Notes under the pieces: generated by a model
Database searches by the model: none
Told to the model about the DNA's origin: nothing
The model's input: the letters and a program-made list of their open reading frames with translations, nothing else
Shown here: positions 22,477 through 32,993 of the stretch, in pieces
How positions within the stretch are numbered: the first letter of the stretch is position 1
Layout: every line of letters starts with the position of its first letter
Program-made: the position numbers and the translations under genes
NCBI GenBank assembly: GCA_949317995.1
Contig: OX439044.1
Location: forward strand, 12,433,141-12,497,140
Length of the DNA stretch: 64,000 bases
Reading direction: 5' to 3'
Source of the DNA: Acholoe squamosa
Lineage: Eukaryota > Annelida > Polychaeta > Phyllodocida > Polynoidae

Positions 22477-23137
22477 AGTGACCGAGCTACATGCATACAC
22501 TGTAAAAAAAAAAAAAAAACACCATTGAAATAACGGTACAATCCTCGTCCCAGAGTTGCCAGAGATCCAGTATTATTTTCATAGAGATTTCTGTACATTT
22601 GACTACTACGGTAATTCAAGCGGGGGCTTCCTGTTAAAACTACACTGGTTCAATGCTTTTCAAATACAGTGGTCCAATGTTCAGATTTGCAAGGATTGCT
22701 GGGAGATTCAACAAATATGCACTGCACTTAAAATGGAAACTAATCGACGCCTCATCGCTAATGCTTATAGTTTATGATTAGTTTTGCCTCATCTTGCACA
22801 TGATGAGCAAAACTAATCAGTAATGAGCATCCAGACTCATCAACCTGATGAGCAAAACTTATCACAATTAATTAGAGTGGAACTGGTAACAGGTGGGGTT
22901 TAGTAAGTTTTGTATCACATCTTTTGAATAACCAAAACAGAACACTCTACAGTCACTCAACACAGAGATAATATGGATATTTGGATGTGATTTGAAGTGG
23001 ACAGGAGGCATATAGGTGAGTTTCTATGTGTGTGTGTGTATTGTATCCTTATGGTCAGTCTGTGTACATGAGTCAAGAAGCTTATACTATAGGAGAGGTC
23101 ACTGAGAGCATAGTCTATGGGTAGAGTGTGATAGGCC
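22477..23137. other. Opsin 3' flank with a MITE
   Basis: A MITE-like repeat starts at 22496 (TACACTGTAAAAAA), only 20 bp after the opsin stop, and runs to about 22735. It matches copies at 39136 and 50242. Next, 22740-22870 has several 'GATGAGCAAAACT(A/T)ATCA' motifs in both orientations, also seen at 36180-36500. The opsin 3' UTR therefore probably runs through repeats. Confidence 0.55.
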
Positions 23138-25203
23138 ACCCCCCTCTACCCCCCCCCCATGAAACTAGGTGCCCCTGTGTCTTCATTGTTGATTTCTGTA
23201 GAGGATTAGGTGGTTTATGAAGCTGTGGTATTCCTTTATCAGGGTGATACTAAAGGGGAAGAAGGAACCACCTAGACTAGAAAATCCTGAGGAATCCAAC
23301 TTTTTTTATCATGATTCTCAGAAATTCACTTAAAGTACCCGAAAATGAGGTTTGATGAAGAAAATATTTTAAAGATGTACAAAAATAATATTCAAAATAA
23401 TGAGAAGTCTTTATAGACACACATAAACCAGAGTTAGTACCTCATTGCACATTTCCAAATGTCTGCCTGTCTCCCAATTTGACAAGTATTCTAACTGTGC
23501 ATTGCTCTGCCTATCTCACATACTGCCTATCCTTTAGTCTACCTATCACTCTTCCTGCCTATCTCTTAAATTCAAAGCATCTTGAAGTAAGGCTATCTCC
23601 CAAAAGACCTAGATACTAAAGCTTACTCCTTACTTTAGCTAATCTTCTCTGGTCTTAGTTTCCCATAGTATACCTATCCTCAATCTTCCTATAATTCATT
23701 TTACCTATCCCTCATGGTGACTATCCCTCAGACCACCATGTTTAAACTGTATTGTTCATCTGTTTATTTAGGCCCTAATGGTTAACAGTTACATTGCTTA
23801 TCATGTCTATCATTTTGATTCTACCTATCCTTAACAATGCCTGTTTTCTTGTTTTACATTTGCTCATCTTACAAGGTACTCTCTGTGCCTATCCGTCAAA
23901 CTAGATATTGCACATGCTACCTATCCCCCTTGCTACCAATCCTTTTGAATACATATCCCTCATGCTCTCCATATGGTTTTCTTACCATGTCAGCTCAGTC
24001 AATCTAACCTGCTCTCTCTATACATATCTCAGCTTGTGTTCAATTTCTTCCACCTGTCTCCAGGTCTATGCCTTGTGAAATATACCTATCCCCCATTATG
24101 CCTATCCTCCATTCATATCATTATATAGGTACACTGAAAGATATGCAGCATGGATGATAGCTAGATGTATGAATAAGGTGGACTGTAACCAGTATGTTAG
24201 GTGATAGGGTGACTAAGAAATGGTCATCATAATGAAGGTTGGTTGTGACATAGGTAGGTAAAGAGAGGTGAGATGGATAAGAGAGCTGTATAGAGTGCAT
24301 GGGGGATAGGTAAGAATGGGTAGCAAGAGGGATAGGCAGTATGAGCAATTAGCAATTTAAGGAATAGGCACAGAGTACCTTGTAAGATGAGCAAACATAA
24401 AAAAAAAACATGCATCCTAGGGAAAGATATGCAAGTCAAATATGAGGGATGTGCACAGTTGGGGGATAGGCACAATGAGGGATAGGTAGGCTACATAATA
24501 GGCATTATCAGGGATAGGTAAAATTGAAATAGTAGACATGGTAAGGAATGTACCGTTAAACAATAAAGGCTTATATAGCAGACAAACAGCGCAGATTAAA
24601 CATGATGGTCTGAGGGATAGTCACCATGAGGGATAGGTAAAATGAATGATTGAGGATAGGTAGACTAAAGGAAAGAAGGAACAAACGAGATAAAGTAAGG
24701 TGAGGGGTAAGCATTATAAGTTAGGCCTTTGAAGAGATAACCAGATTGAACTGTAGATGTTTCAGATTGAAGAGATAGGCAGGAAGAGTGATAGGTACAC
24801 AATTGATATACTGTATGTGGGATAGGCAGAATAATGCACAGGCCCAGAACTTGCCTGACTGAGAGATAGGCAGACATTTGGGTATGTGGATTAAGGTATT
24901 AACTCTGACTTATGTGTTCTATATTCAAAGATTTGCAATCATTTTCAATATCATTTTTGTACATTTTCAAAATATTTTCCTCATCAAACATCATTTTCGG
25001 GTACTTTTGGTCAAATTCTGATAATAAAGACCAACATTTCTGGATTCAGCAGGATTTTTTGGCTTAGATGGTCTTTTCATTTCATTTGGTATCCCTTTCA
25101 TGAAGATACATGATAGCTCCAAAAAAAAACCCTTCTCCTATATAGGGCCCAATACTGAACACACAAGGTCACCTAGTTTCATGGGGGGGTAGAGGGGGGT
25201 TGA
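23138..25203. mobile_element. Foldback-type inverted-repeat element, about 2.07 kb
   Basis: The outer left end 'CCCCCATGAAACTAGGTG' mirrors 'CACCTAGTTTCATGGGGG' at the right. Inner blocks also mirror: 23312-23400 with 24930-25025 ('TACCCGAAAATGA', 'AAAATATTTT', 'TACAAAAAT'), and 23690-23745 with 24605-24665 ('GGTGACTATCCCTCAGACCA'). The arms, about 1 kb each, are full of 'CCTATCCCTCA' motifs on the left and 'TGAGGGATAGG' on the right. The centre is near 24130. No transposase is seen. The structure suggests a foldback element or a very long hairpin. Confidence 0.75.
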
Positions 25204-25737
25204 CCTTCACTATAGGACTGTATGGACTGACCTATCCTATACTGTACAATCCTTGCATGAGTTGCAGGCAGGTAGTGGGCCACTACTGAAGCCTGAAGGG
25301 TGGTAGAGGGGGTACACCGTGACACTGTGTTCTAATGCAAGTGCTTTGTAGGGTTAGCTGCAGTGTGAAATTAACTAGTATGTGTGCATTGCACTGTACA
25401 AGAAAAAAGTGCATTTAAGGTGACATTCATAATGTGGGATGTTGTCTGATGTATAGATCTATCACCTGTAGATCTAGTAATGCTATATGTCATGAGGTAG
25501 ATGATACAGGTTAGTGTCACTTATGCCATACTTGAGGGTGGAAAGGAGGTGGGAAAGGGGGCACACTGTGCCCTTGTGTGAGTGCTGTGTAGGGCTAGAC
25601 GCAGTATGAAATTTGTATTAGTACATTGTACTATACAAGTAAAGAGTGTATTTGCGATGATATTTATCATGTGGAATTTTGTCTGTTGTATAAATCTATC
25701 ACCTAAGTAGATAGATCCAGTTATGTTATAAATATGT
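25204..25737. repeat. Two diverged direct repeats of about 240 bp
   Basis: 25285-25510 and 25528-25740 share the order 'GGGTGG...ACAC(C/T)GTG', 'AGTGCT(T/G)TGTAGGG', 'CAGT(G/A)TGAAATT', 'GTACAAG/ATACAAG' and 'ATCTATCACCT'. This is a tandem duplication that has diverged. The second unit is followed directly by the LINE target site. Confidence 0.6.
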
Positions 25738-25753
25738 CATAACCCAGCAAATT
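25738..25753. repeat. LINE target-site duplication, left copy
   Basis: CATAACCCAGCAAATT, identical to 32978-32993. It is followed by the T-run that is the LINE poly(A) tail on the minus strand. Confidence 0.9.
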
Positions 25754-26057
25754 TTTTTTTTTTTTTTTTTATAGAGCAGTGCTCATTTTTTATTTAAAAA
25801 TAAAATAATGTCTATAGCTATACAGGTCTTCGCTACATTTTTTGATATTTTGTTATATAAACACCACAGGACACCACAGGACAATACATAGCGCATTATT
25901 ATAGTGAGTATGACAATAGATGTGTTCTATATGACTAGTGATAGAGACTAGATACTGATATACCTCTACATCGATACAGTTTTCGCAGCTCCGTTCCCCT
26001 ATCTAGGAAGTATGCTATGAGTGAGATACTAGGGTTCTTTCAGTGTATGCATAGCGG

Positions 26058-27437
26058 TTACATTGAGTTCAAAATAGCCTCCCATTTCCTAAACCTCTTT
26101 TGCTTGTTTTCTAGACTGCATATAAATTTTTCTGAGAGAAGAGAGTGTTTAAACTCTCCTATCCATTGCAATAGATCAAGATGGCACTTGTGATACAAAC
26201 GCTGCCTATAAATGTAAAACCTGGTTCTAAGCATTACATTATTGATGATATCACCATTTGGAATTTTTCTACATAATCCAAGTATCAATTCATGCTCATC
26301 TAAATTCCCTGTATCAATCTTAGCAACAGTGTTTATCCATCGTACGACTGACTTCCAGAAGTAGGTTACTGGGGGGCATTTCACAAGGAAGTGATCAAGA
26401 GTGTCAGTCTTACCATCACAATATATACATTCTGGGCTTTCCCTTGCACGTATATCAAACAGGTATTTGTTACAAGCTAGTATTTTATGGAGTACCTTAT
26501 ATTGAAATGATTGTAACTTTGTTTCCCTACTCACTTGGTATGGACACATATATATGTCATACCATGGAACCTTTGTAAATTGGACCTCAGGAAAGACTTT
26601 TGCCCATTTCATTTCATTCCTTGGCATTTGTTGTGAGTGACGGTATAGAACAATCCAATACAATTCCTTGCTTGATGTTGAAAAGAGATTAACTACATCT
26701 GGGTTATTATCAATGACCCAGATACAGTCATTTGGCCTTTGAATTTCGTCACTGGATATGCTAGCTCTCCAGCTACCTGGTATACTTTGTCGGATTTGTA
26801 GAGCCTGAAGAAAGTTACACTGAACACCATACCTTTGAGAAATTTGAGTGTCTGACATAAAACTTCCATTATCCAGTAAATCTTCAACCCTGACAATACC
26901 AGCCTCCCTCCAAGACTTCCAAAATATTGGTGTATTATTGATAGTGATAAACTTATTCTTCCACAATACTTCATTACGGACCTCCGTTTCTCTTACTAGT
27001 GAGACATTTTGGAATTCATGCCAGTCCTTGAGAACCTGATAATAGAATGGGCTTGCTTCTCGTGGTATGTTAATATCTGATTTTGTATGAATGAACAGTT
27101 TCAAGTCAGACACTTCATGGAGAAATAACTTAATAAAATCACATGGAACCATGGTGGTATCCCAATAGAACCTTTTGATCCAGTTTATGTTAGATACAAT
27201 GATTTTCGTTTTAAAGTTGCCTACTGCAAGTCCACCATGCTTAGTCTGTGCCTGAACACGTGCCCTGGCCACCTTGTTCCTGTTGGAGCCCCATAGGAAT
27301 CTGTCAACAACTCTATTGACTTCATCTATTGCTCTAGATGGTGTAGTGGTGACTGAGGCCGGGAACATCACACATGGTAGCATTAGGCTGTTTATGATGA
27401 TAGTTTTACCTTTGAGTGAGGTGTCTCCAATCCTCAC
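26058..27437 (-). pseudogene. LINE ORF2, C-terminal part (after a frameshift)
   Basis: This frame of about 459 codons continues ORF2 after a one-base shift in the overlap 27406-27437. It begins with the thumb-region pattern 'SLKGKTIIINSLMLPCVMF', common to L1/Tx1 ORF2 proteins. Near its C-terminal third it carries a zinc-finger-like 'CIYCDGKTDTLDHFLVKCP' (C-x2-C-x7-H-x4-C), as in the zf-RVT region. It has no ATG of its own (the frame opens at a GTG) and would not be made separately unless the ribosome shifts frame. Confidence 0.85.
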
Positions 27438-29826
27438 TTATGCTGGTGATTTTTTGTATCTGGGGTTCAAAGTTCCACGAGTAATTTTGGGCTTCTGTCC
27501 TATTTGGTGCTACAGAGATGCCCAGGACAATCAATCTTTCGCTCCATGCAAGACCCTCCAATTCGGTCTGACTAGTGTCAATACCACCGAGTGCAAGATA
27601 TTGTGTCTTATATCTATTCACCTTCAGACCAGAGTACCTCCTAAACCTTCTCAAACAGTCCAGCAGATGATGTAGAGCTGCTGCTGACTCGATAAAACAA
27701 GTGGTATCATCAGCATATTGACATATCTTTACTTCTCTAGTACCAAGTCTTATACCTTTAATATCTACATTCATGCGTACATTATGAGCTAACAGTTCTA
27801 CAGCAATAACAAACAAAAAAGGCGATAGACAGCATCCCTGTCTGGTTCCGCATGCAAGTTCAAACCAGTCACTTGTGTACCCATTATTTATGACACAGGC
27901 AACAATGTCTTTATATAATATCCTGACCCATGAGATGTATTTTTCCCCAAATCCAAACCTTTCAAGTGCCTTAAAGATAAACTCCCACCTTATCTTATCA
28001 AATGCTTTTTCAAAATCAACCGCCATCAGAATACCAGGGCGACCTATCTTTGTGGTGTATGCTAATATATCTTCAACTGTGCGAATACTTGTTCCTATAT
28101 ACCTTGACCTAACAAATCCAGATTGATCTGAGCTTATAATACTAGGGAGGTGGGGTTTTATCCTTTCTGCCAGGGCCTTGGTGTAGATCTTATAGTCTGT
28201 ATTCAACAGGCTGATCGGCCTCCAGTTTCCTAGCTGGAGTCTATCTTTTTCCTTTTTAGGGATAAGGGTTATAATGCCACGTTTCTGTTCTTGGCTCAAG
28301 CTGCCCGTTTCCGTGGCATAGAGTAGACTTTGACTAACATCATCCCCAATATCAGTCCAGAAGAACTTATAAAACTCTGCACTTAGCCCATCAGTGCCTG
28401 GGCACTTCCCATTCTTTAAGGATTTAAGACTGTTGAGAAAATCTGACTTTGATAAGGGTCTCTCTATCATCTCTCTCTGGTTGTCAGACAAGACAGCTAA
28501 GTTGTTTGTATCTATGAAGGGACAACTGTCATCAATATCATCTAACTCTCTATAGCTATCTGAGTACAGATTTCTGTAGAATTGCTTCTGTACGCTAAGG
28601 ATATCTTTGCATTCAGTGACTATATGCCCATTTTGATCTTTCAGTTGAGTAATAAGTTTGTCCATAAAATTCTTCTTTTCTAAATTCAAAAAGTATTTGG
28701 TTGGTCGTTCACCCACCTGGGACCAATTCGCTTTTGACCTAAACATGATGGCTCTGGCTGTCTTTAATTCAATATCTTTCAGGTCTCTCTTAACACTTTC
28801 CATTTCATCAATTACATCATGGCCCTCATCAAAGGCTGCAGTCAATTTGCCCAGACTGTTTGCTAACTCCCTCTCCACCTTTTTAGACTCTGCCTTCTTC
28901 TTTTTGCTGTAATTAATTGAAAATTTCCTTATCTCATACTTCAGAATCTCCCACTTCGCATTGGGTGCCAGATCCTGGTATTCTATCTTACATTTTCCAA
29001 GCATAGTCTTAAGTTGATTCACATAGTCTTTATCTGAGAGAAGGGTATTATTAAACTTCCACACATTTGGGCCTCTGTCCTGGTCAGCACTGGAGATTCC
29101 CAGTGTTACCTTACTGTGGTCAGACAGCGTTCCAGGACGGATATCTGTTTTATGAACAAAGCCTGTCAAATGCTCAGACACTAGCCAGAAATCTATCCTG
29201 GATGCTTGCTCCTGCCTATGAAAAGAATATCTACGTAAATTAGGGTGTCTAACTCTCCATATATCTACTAAGCTGAGAGTATCTTGTAGACTGTATATTT
29301 GCTTCCTATACTGCTTATTAGCTGCCCTTATACTATTAGTTGCCCTTCTGTCTATATATGGGTCCGGGGTTTCATTAAAGTCACCTCCAAGGAGAAAGTT
29401 TTCGACTTCATAGCCTTTTAATCTATCTGATATTTCATCTAATACAGCCATCTGGTCTGCTTCATAGTTTTGTGTTGGAGCATAAATATTGCATAAGACA
29501 TACTCCGCTCCCTGAACCTCGATGTGCAATATAATATACCTCCCATTGGCATCCAGTGTCTTTTCTAGGCACTTGTAAGGGTAATTTCTATTGAAGAGTA
29601 TGGCTACACCTTTGGATGATGAGCTGCCATTTGCACATACCATATCACCACCCCACTCAGCCTTCCAAATCTTTTCCACTTCTGCTGTGCAGTGGGTTTC
29701 CTGAAGGAAGACAATATTATAACTTTCATCCTTTAGCTTCTTGAAAATAGCTCTTCGCTTATCTCTCACCCTTATGCCATTAACATTAAAGGAGCATAGG
29801 TTAATCACTCTTGTGTTATTGGTCAT
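27406..29826 (-). CDS. LINE ORF2: APE endonuclease and reverse transcriptase
   Basis: The 806-codon frame starts at ATG 29826. Residues about 8-240 form an APE-type endonuclease: 'SFNVNGIR', 'FLQETHC', 'GGDFNETPD' and 'SDHSKVTLGI'. This domain nicks target DNA. Residues about 450-760 form the reverse transcriptase: 'NWRPISLLNTDYKI', motif A 'AVDFEKAFDKIRW', 'GTRQGCCLSPFLF' and the catalytic 'YADD' at about 704-707. A frameshift near 27437 cuts off the last third of the normal product, which is still readable in the next frame. The ORF otherwise lacks stops, so the copy is young. Confidence 0.9.
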   Translation of the reverse strand: MTNNTRVINLCSFNVNGIRVRDKRRAIFKKLKDESYNIVFLQETHCTAEVEKIWKAEWGGDMVCANGSSSSKGVAILFNRNYPYKCLEKTLDANGRYIILHIEVQGAEYVLCNIYAPTQNYEADQMAVLDEISDRLKGYEVENFLLGGDFNETPDPYIDRRATNSIRAANKQYRKQIYSLQDTLSLVDIWRVRHPNLRRYSFHRQEQASRIDFWLVSEHLTGFVHKTDIRPGTLSDHSKVTLGISSADQDRGPNVWKFNNTLLSDKDYVNQLKTMLGKCKIEYQDLAPNAKWEILKYEIRKFSINYSKKKKAESKKVERELANSLGKLTAAFDEGHDVIDEMESVKRDLKDIELKTARAIMFRSKANWSQVGERPTKYFLNLEKKNFMDKLITQLKDQNGHIVTECKDILSVQKQFYRNLYSDSYRELDDIDDSCPFIDTNNLAVLSDNQREMIERPLSKSDFLNSLKSLKNGKCPGTDGLSAEFYKFFWTDIGDDVSQSLLYATETGSLSQEQKRGIITLIPKKEKDRLQLGNWRPISLLNTDYKIYTKALAERIKPHLPSIISSDQSGFVRSRYIGTSIRTVEDILAYTTKIGRPGILMAVDFEKAFDKIRWEFIFKALERFGFGEKYISWVRILYKDIVACVINNGYTSDWFELACGTRQGCCLSPFLFVIAVELLAHNVRMNVDIKGIRLGTREVKICQYADDTTCFIESAAALHHLLDCLRRFRRYSGLKVNRYKTQYLALGGIDTSQTELEGLAWSERLIVLGISVAPNRTEAQNYSWNFEPQIQKITSISEDWRHLTQR

Positions 29827-30322
29827 AACATTTTGGATTCAGAATAAGGGTCATATTATATTTGGTTTTACACAGAATTTGTGGGGTACCAATAACTCTA
29901 CTTTTTAGGTTCAGTTGTCTTACAATCATCCACAGCCACGCTGTGAGGGTACAATACACATATATCATCATGTAAGCCTTGCTAACATTCTGTTGGCACC
30001 TCATAGAGGCAAAATACAATAACACAACTACCAAAATGATGTACATAATCTTGCGCACACAAATAACAGATAAACATAAACACACAAGAAGAGAAAAGTA
30101 GAGCATTCACATTTAGTTGCTCCATATACCATGCGTCTCATGCACCTGAGAGAGCTGTTTGATTATATGTTCATTTTTGTTGGGTATTTTAATTAAGACT
30201 ATTGCGATCCATCCCTAAGTTGAATGAATCTTGAGCACCACATGATTATACCCAGCTGTTGCAGTCATTACCATCAACACACACACATACATATACATGT
30301 ACACATTTTGGGGCGGAGTAAG
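29827..30322. other. LINE spacer between ORF1 and ORF2
   Basis: About 500 bp between the two ORFs on the minus strand, unusually long for an L1-like element. A 96-codon frame at 29816-30106 reads as strongly hydrophobic but has no start context or motif and is not claimed as a gene. Confidence 0.4.
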
Positions 30323-31912
30323 TTAAGCAGTATCCTCAAATTCCTGGCGCACTTCTTGGAGAATTTTACCAAGCAGGTTTTTTCCAGACCATAGCTCCTG
30401 GTTTAAGGCGTTCTTATCAGTCAGTCTCATCCCTATGCCCCATACAGCATCTTTTGAGGCTTCACCAATAACCTTATTTCCTGTGCTAAGGAGACGCTGG
30501 CGAATGAGTGGATTTTGTTGGACCTTAGCCCTAATCCCTTCCATTGCGATGGACTTGGATTTAGCGATCCATTCGTCCTTGTGCTCTTCCCTGCACTTGT
30601 GTAGTATGCCCTTTAGCTTGGCAGGCACGTCCAGCCGCCATGCCTGTCTCTCTAAGTCTTCACGCCTTGCGATAATGCACCTTTGTATGGCGAGGTATTT
30701 CTCCATCGATGTGTAGGTCTTGTCTCCAATCTTAAATGTAGCAGGGTAGTGGTTGCTAAAAGGGGAGGCCTTGGTGAAGAAAACTACAGTGTTCTCATTC
30801 TCTAGTGTAGCCAGAGCCTCTGGTCCCAAATATTCAGGAAGAGTGTCCCAGTTTTCTTTGTTGTAGAGCTTGCCATCGAGGTACAGGGATGTGCCCGACA
30901 TTCTCACCTCTCTGTAAGTGCCATGGTTCTTGGCCACCCAATACGTCTTTTTAACTTTAGCTAGTTCCCCTTTCAGTTTGGTGGGGATATCCTCACTGAG
31001 CCAGAGTTGGGCACCGTTTACTTTGTAGTCCCTAAACTGTGCTCTTCGCCCCCACAATTTATTTCTTGCATCCAGGAATTTCAGCCTTATTAGTACAGGC
31101 CTTGTAGCTTGTCCAGGGTTCCTCGTAATGCGGTGAGCCACGTCAATGCAGCTACTCTCCATTTTTGCATGGCGCCAAAAGATTCTTCCCAACTCTACCC
31201 TCAAACTTTCAGATGTTTCGTTTTCACCCTCTGGGAGGCCATCCAGCAGTAAGTTCAATTTTCTTGAGTACGCTTCCTGTTTGATGGTGTTGTCCTCATT
31301 TCTCTCGAGGTGAGCCTTATTTTCTTTAACCTGTATCTCAGTTTCCTCCAGCTTGGTTTTCGTCTCTGATAGTTGGTTCTTTGTTTCCGTTAGATCCGTC
31401 TGGAGCTTAGCGACTTGCTCCTTCAGGACCTGGATGTCGCCTTTGTTGATTTCTACATCCTCCGCCACACTTGAAAGGTTATCGTTGAATTCCTTGATGT
31501 CGCTTGCAGTAGTTTGACCAGTGTTGTCGACTCTGATAAGCCGTTCCTCGATCCTGGCTAAAGTTCTAGCTAGCGTGAGTAAACTCAGCTCCTCAGGGTT
31601 GATGTTCTGGGTTAGTGTAGGTTTGCTAGCAGTACCAGCTACCCCGCTGTTAGACTGGTGTTGGTGGGCTTCTTCGGTGACCCTCAGTTTTCTATCAGTA
31701 TCGTCATCAGACAGTCCTGCTTCTTCAGGCATTCTTTTTTTCGCTGCTTTGTCAGTGTTTTTACAGTCCATAGGGGCCTCCCCTTCCCCAGATGAGTTGC
31801 TCTCCATTGTGACCAGAGGTGCACCGGTTGGAATAGATACAGCACCCCCACATTGATCACTGACACTTGATGTTGACATATTAAAACCTGGGCGAAGTCT
31901 AAAGATGCACAA
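30323..31912 (-). CDS. LINE ORF1 protein fused to a C-terminal NADAR domain
   Basis: 529 codons. If an inner Met (residue 12, 'MSTSSVSDQ') is the start, 518. Residues about 1-100 are acidic and disordered. About 105-225 is a heptad-rich coiled coil ('EDVEINKGDIQVLKEQVAKL' and on). About 215-345 resembles the L1 ORF1p RNA-binding part ('RKLNLLLDGLPEGENE'). About 376-525 reads as a NADAR (YbiA/DUF1768) domain: 'SPFSNHYP', 'YTSMEKYLAIQ' (Glu404), 'DEWIAKSKSIAMEGI', 'VIGEASKDAVWGIG' (Glu484, WGIG 491-494) and 'GKNLLGKILQEVR'. NADAR enzymes hydrolyse ADP-ribose-type N-glycosidic bonds, including from nucleic-acid guanine. The coiled coil and RNA-binding part would package LINE RNA. A role for NADAR in the element is inference. 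Confidence 0.88.
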   Translation of the reverse strand: MCIFRLRPGFNMSTSSVSDQCGGAVSIPTGAPLVTMESNSSGEGEAPMDCKNTDKAAKKRMPEEAGLSDDDTDRKLRVTEEAHQHQSNSGVAGTASKPTLTQNINPEELSLLTLARTLARIEERLIRVDNTGQTTASDIKEFNDNLSSVAEDVEINKGDIQVLKEQVAKLQTDLTETKNQLSETKTKLEETEIQVKENKAHLERNEDNTIKQEAYSRKLNLLLDGLPEGENETSESLRVELGRIFWRHAKMESSCIDVAHRITRNPGQATRPVLIRLKFLDARNKLWGRRAQFRDYKVNGAQLWLSEDIPTKLKGELAKVKKTYWVAKNHGTYREVRMSGTSLYLDGKLYNKENWDTLPEYLGPEALATLENENTVVFFTKASPFSNHYPATFKIGDKTYTSMEKYLAIQRCIIARREDLERQAWRLDVPAKLKGILHKCREEHKDEWIAKSKSIAMEGIRAKVQQNPLIRQRLLSTGNKVIGEASKDAVWGIGMRLTDKNALNQELWSGKNLLGKILQEVRQEFEDTA

Positions 31913-32977
31913 GGTCTAACCCCTACCAGCTGACAAAACCTTGACCAGTGTTGGGTATTTAGTCACAATAGGGCTGGGGAGGGACAGCTAATAGGAAATC
32001 GACCTGTGCAGTGGTTCACTGGGTTATATACTCATATTTCACATGTGGTTAAGTTGATGATACAGCACCGACAACTGAGAACACATGGACATGGAGCTAT
32101 GTATGGCTACTACATGTTACATAGAGCCTGCCTCCATACCTTTGGGTGCATTCAGTTAGACATTCAATATGGACCGGTTAGAACCATCCAATTTGAAAAA
32201 TTCTTTTGGATCTAGAATCCTTGGAGCGTCTACTTTCTGGCAAACTTTGAATCGTCACGATCCGACTGTCTGCCTGACAGTTTTGTTGCCGAGCACGTAG
32301 AGCGGTTCCAATCCCTGTGCGTCAGACCCACTAATTATCAAGTGCATTGAATCAGGCTTGATCTCACGATTCTAACAATATATAGTTTATGGGGGTTTCT
32401 CACAGTGTAGTTGCTTAAAGAATAGTTGTTTACTTTAAAGTTGTAGAGTTACTGTCACTAACTGTAGTAGTAGTGTCTCGAACACACCCAGCACACTCAA
32501 GTCAGATACCACAGCAAGGCTCTATGATATCTCAACTACCAACTGCCTGTTTAGCAGCATTTATATCTGCCTAGGTATGTCACTCCTTAAATATATTGTA
32601 CAGCTTAAAATTGTCATAGAGAGGCCCAACAAACGCCAAAATGATCATGAAAGTCTACCGAGTGAGGCTACGCTTATGCCGTGTTGTTATTGTTTATATG
32701 GGCCGAACGGGAGTACGGTTTTCGTCATGCACTTCCTGTTGCTACTTGCTTCAATTATCGCTCAGTTCTGTCCATGTGCGACCTAAATGTGGTTTGCTTC
32801 TGTGTAATTTACTGACGAATTTGAGAGGGACTTCACATATACAGGTTCCTTGGTACTTGTTTGTTTGTTCAGCGAAGTTTGTGCTCCCTAATAGGGCTAT
32901 AGAATGCCAAAAAAACAGTTGTCTGCTGGGAGTGATATTGCTGGGCACTTCTCTGGCTGGGTGCGTTCGACCCTCCC
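31913..32977 (-). promoter_or_regulatory. LINE 5' UTR, expected internal promoter
   Basis: About 1.07 kb from the 5' end of the element (32977) to ORF1. A full-length 5' end followed by the target duplication implies that this region contains the internal promoter that L1-type elements need. I see no TATA box or tandem monomers that would mark it precisely. Confidence 0.45.
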
Positions 32978-32993
32978 CATAACCCAGCAAATT
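32978..32993. repeat. LINE target-site duplication, right copy
   Basis: CATAACCCAGCAAATT. The last 11 bases are the terminal repeat of the DNA transposon that begins at 32983. Confidence 0.9.

Larger units (their letters stand above)
25754..32977 (-). mobile_element. Full-length L1/Tx1-like LINE, 7.2 kb
   Basis: The 16 bp sequence CATAACCCAGCAAATT occurs at 25738-25753 and again at 32978-32993, as a target-site duplication. On the minus strand the element has a 5' UTR of about 1.07 kb (32977-31913), ORF1 (31912-30323), a spacer of about 500 bp, ORF2 (29826-26058, one frameshift), a 3' UTR of about 290 bp and a poly(A) tail (T-run at 25752-25770). Two ORFs, an APE endonuclease and a poly(A) tail match the L1/Tx1 group. 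The insertion sits in the left terminal repeat of the DNA transposon at 32983-34787. Confidence 0.92.

Noticed and set aside
29816..30106. 96-codon hydrophobic frame between LINE ORF1 and ORF2
   Set aside because: No motif, overlaps the ORF2 start, and is likely chance in the spacer.
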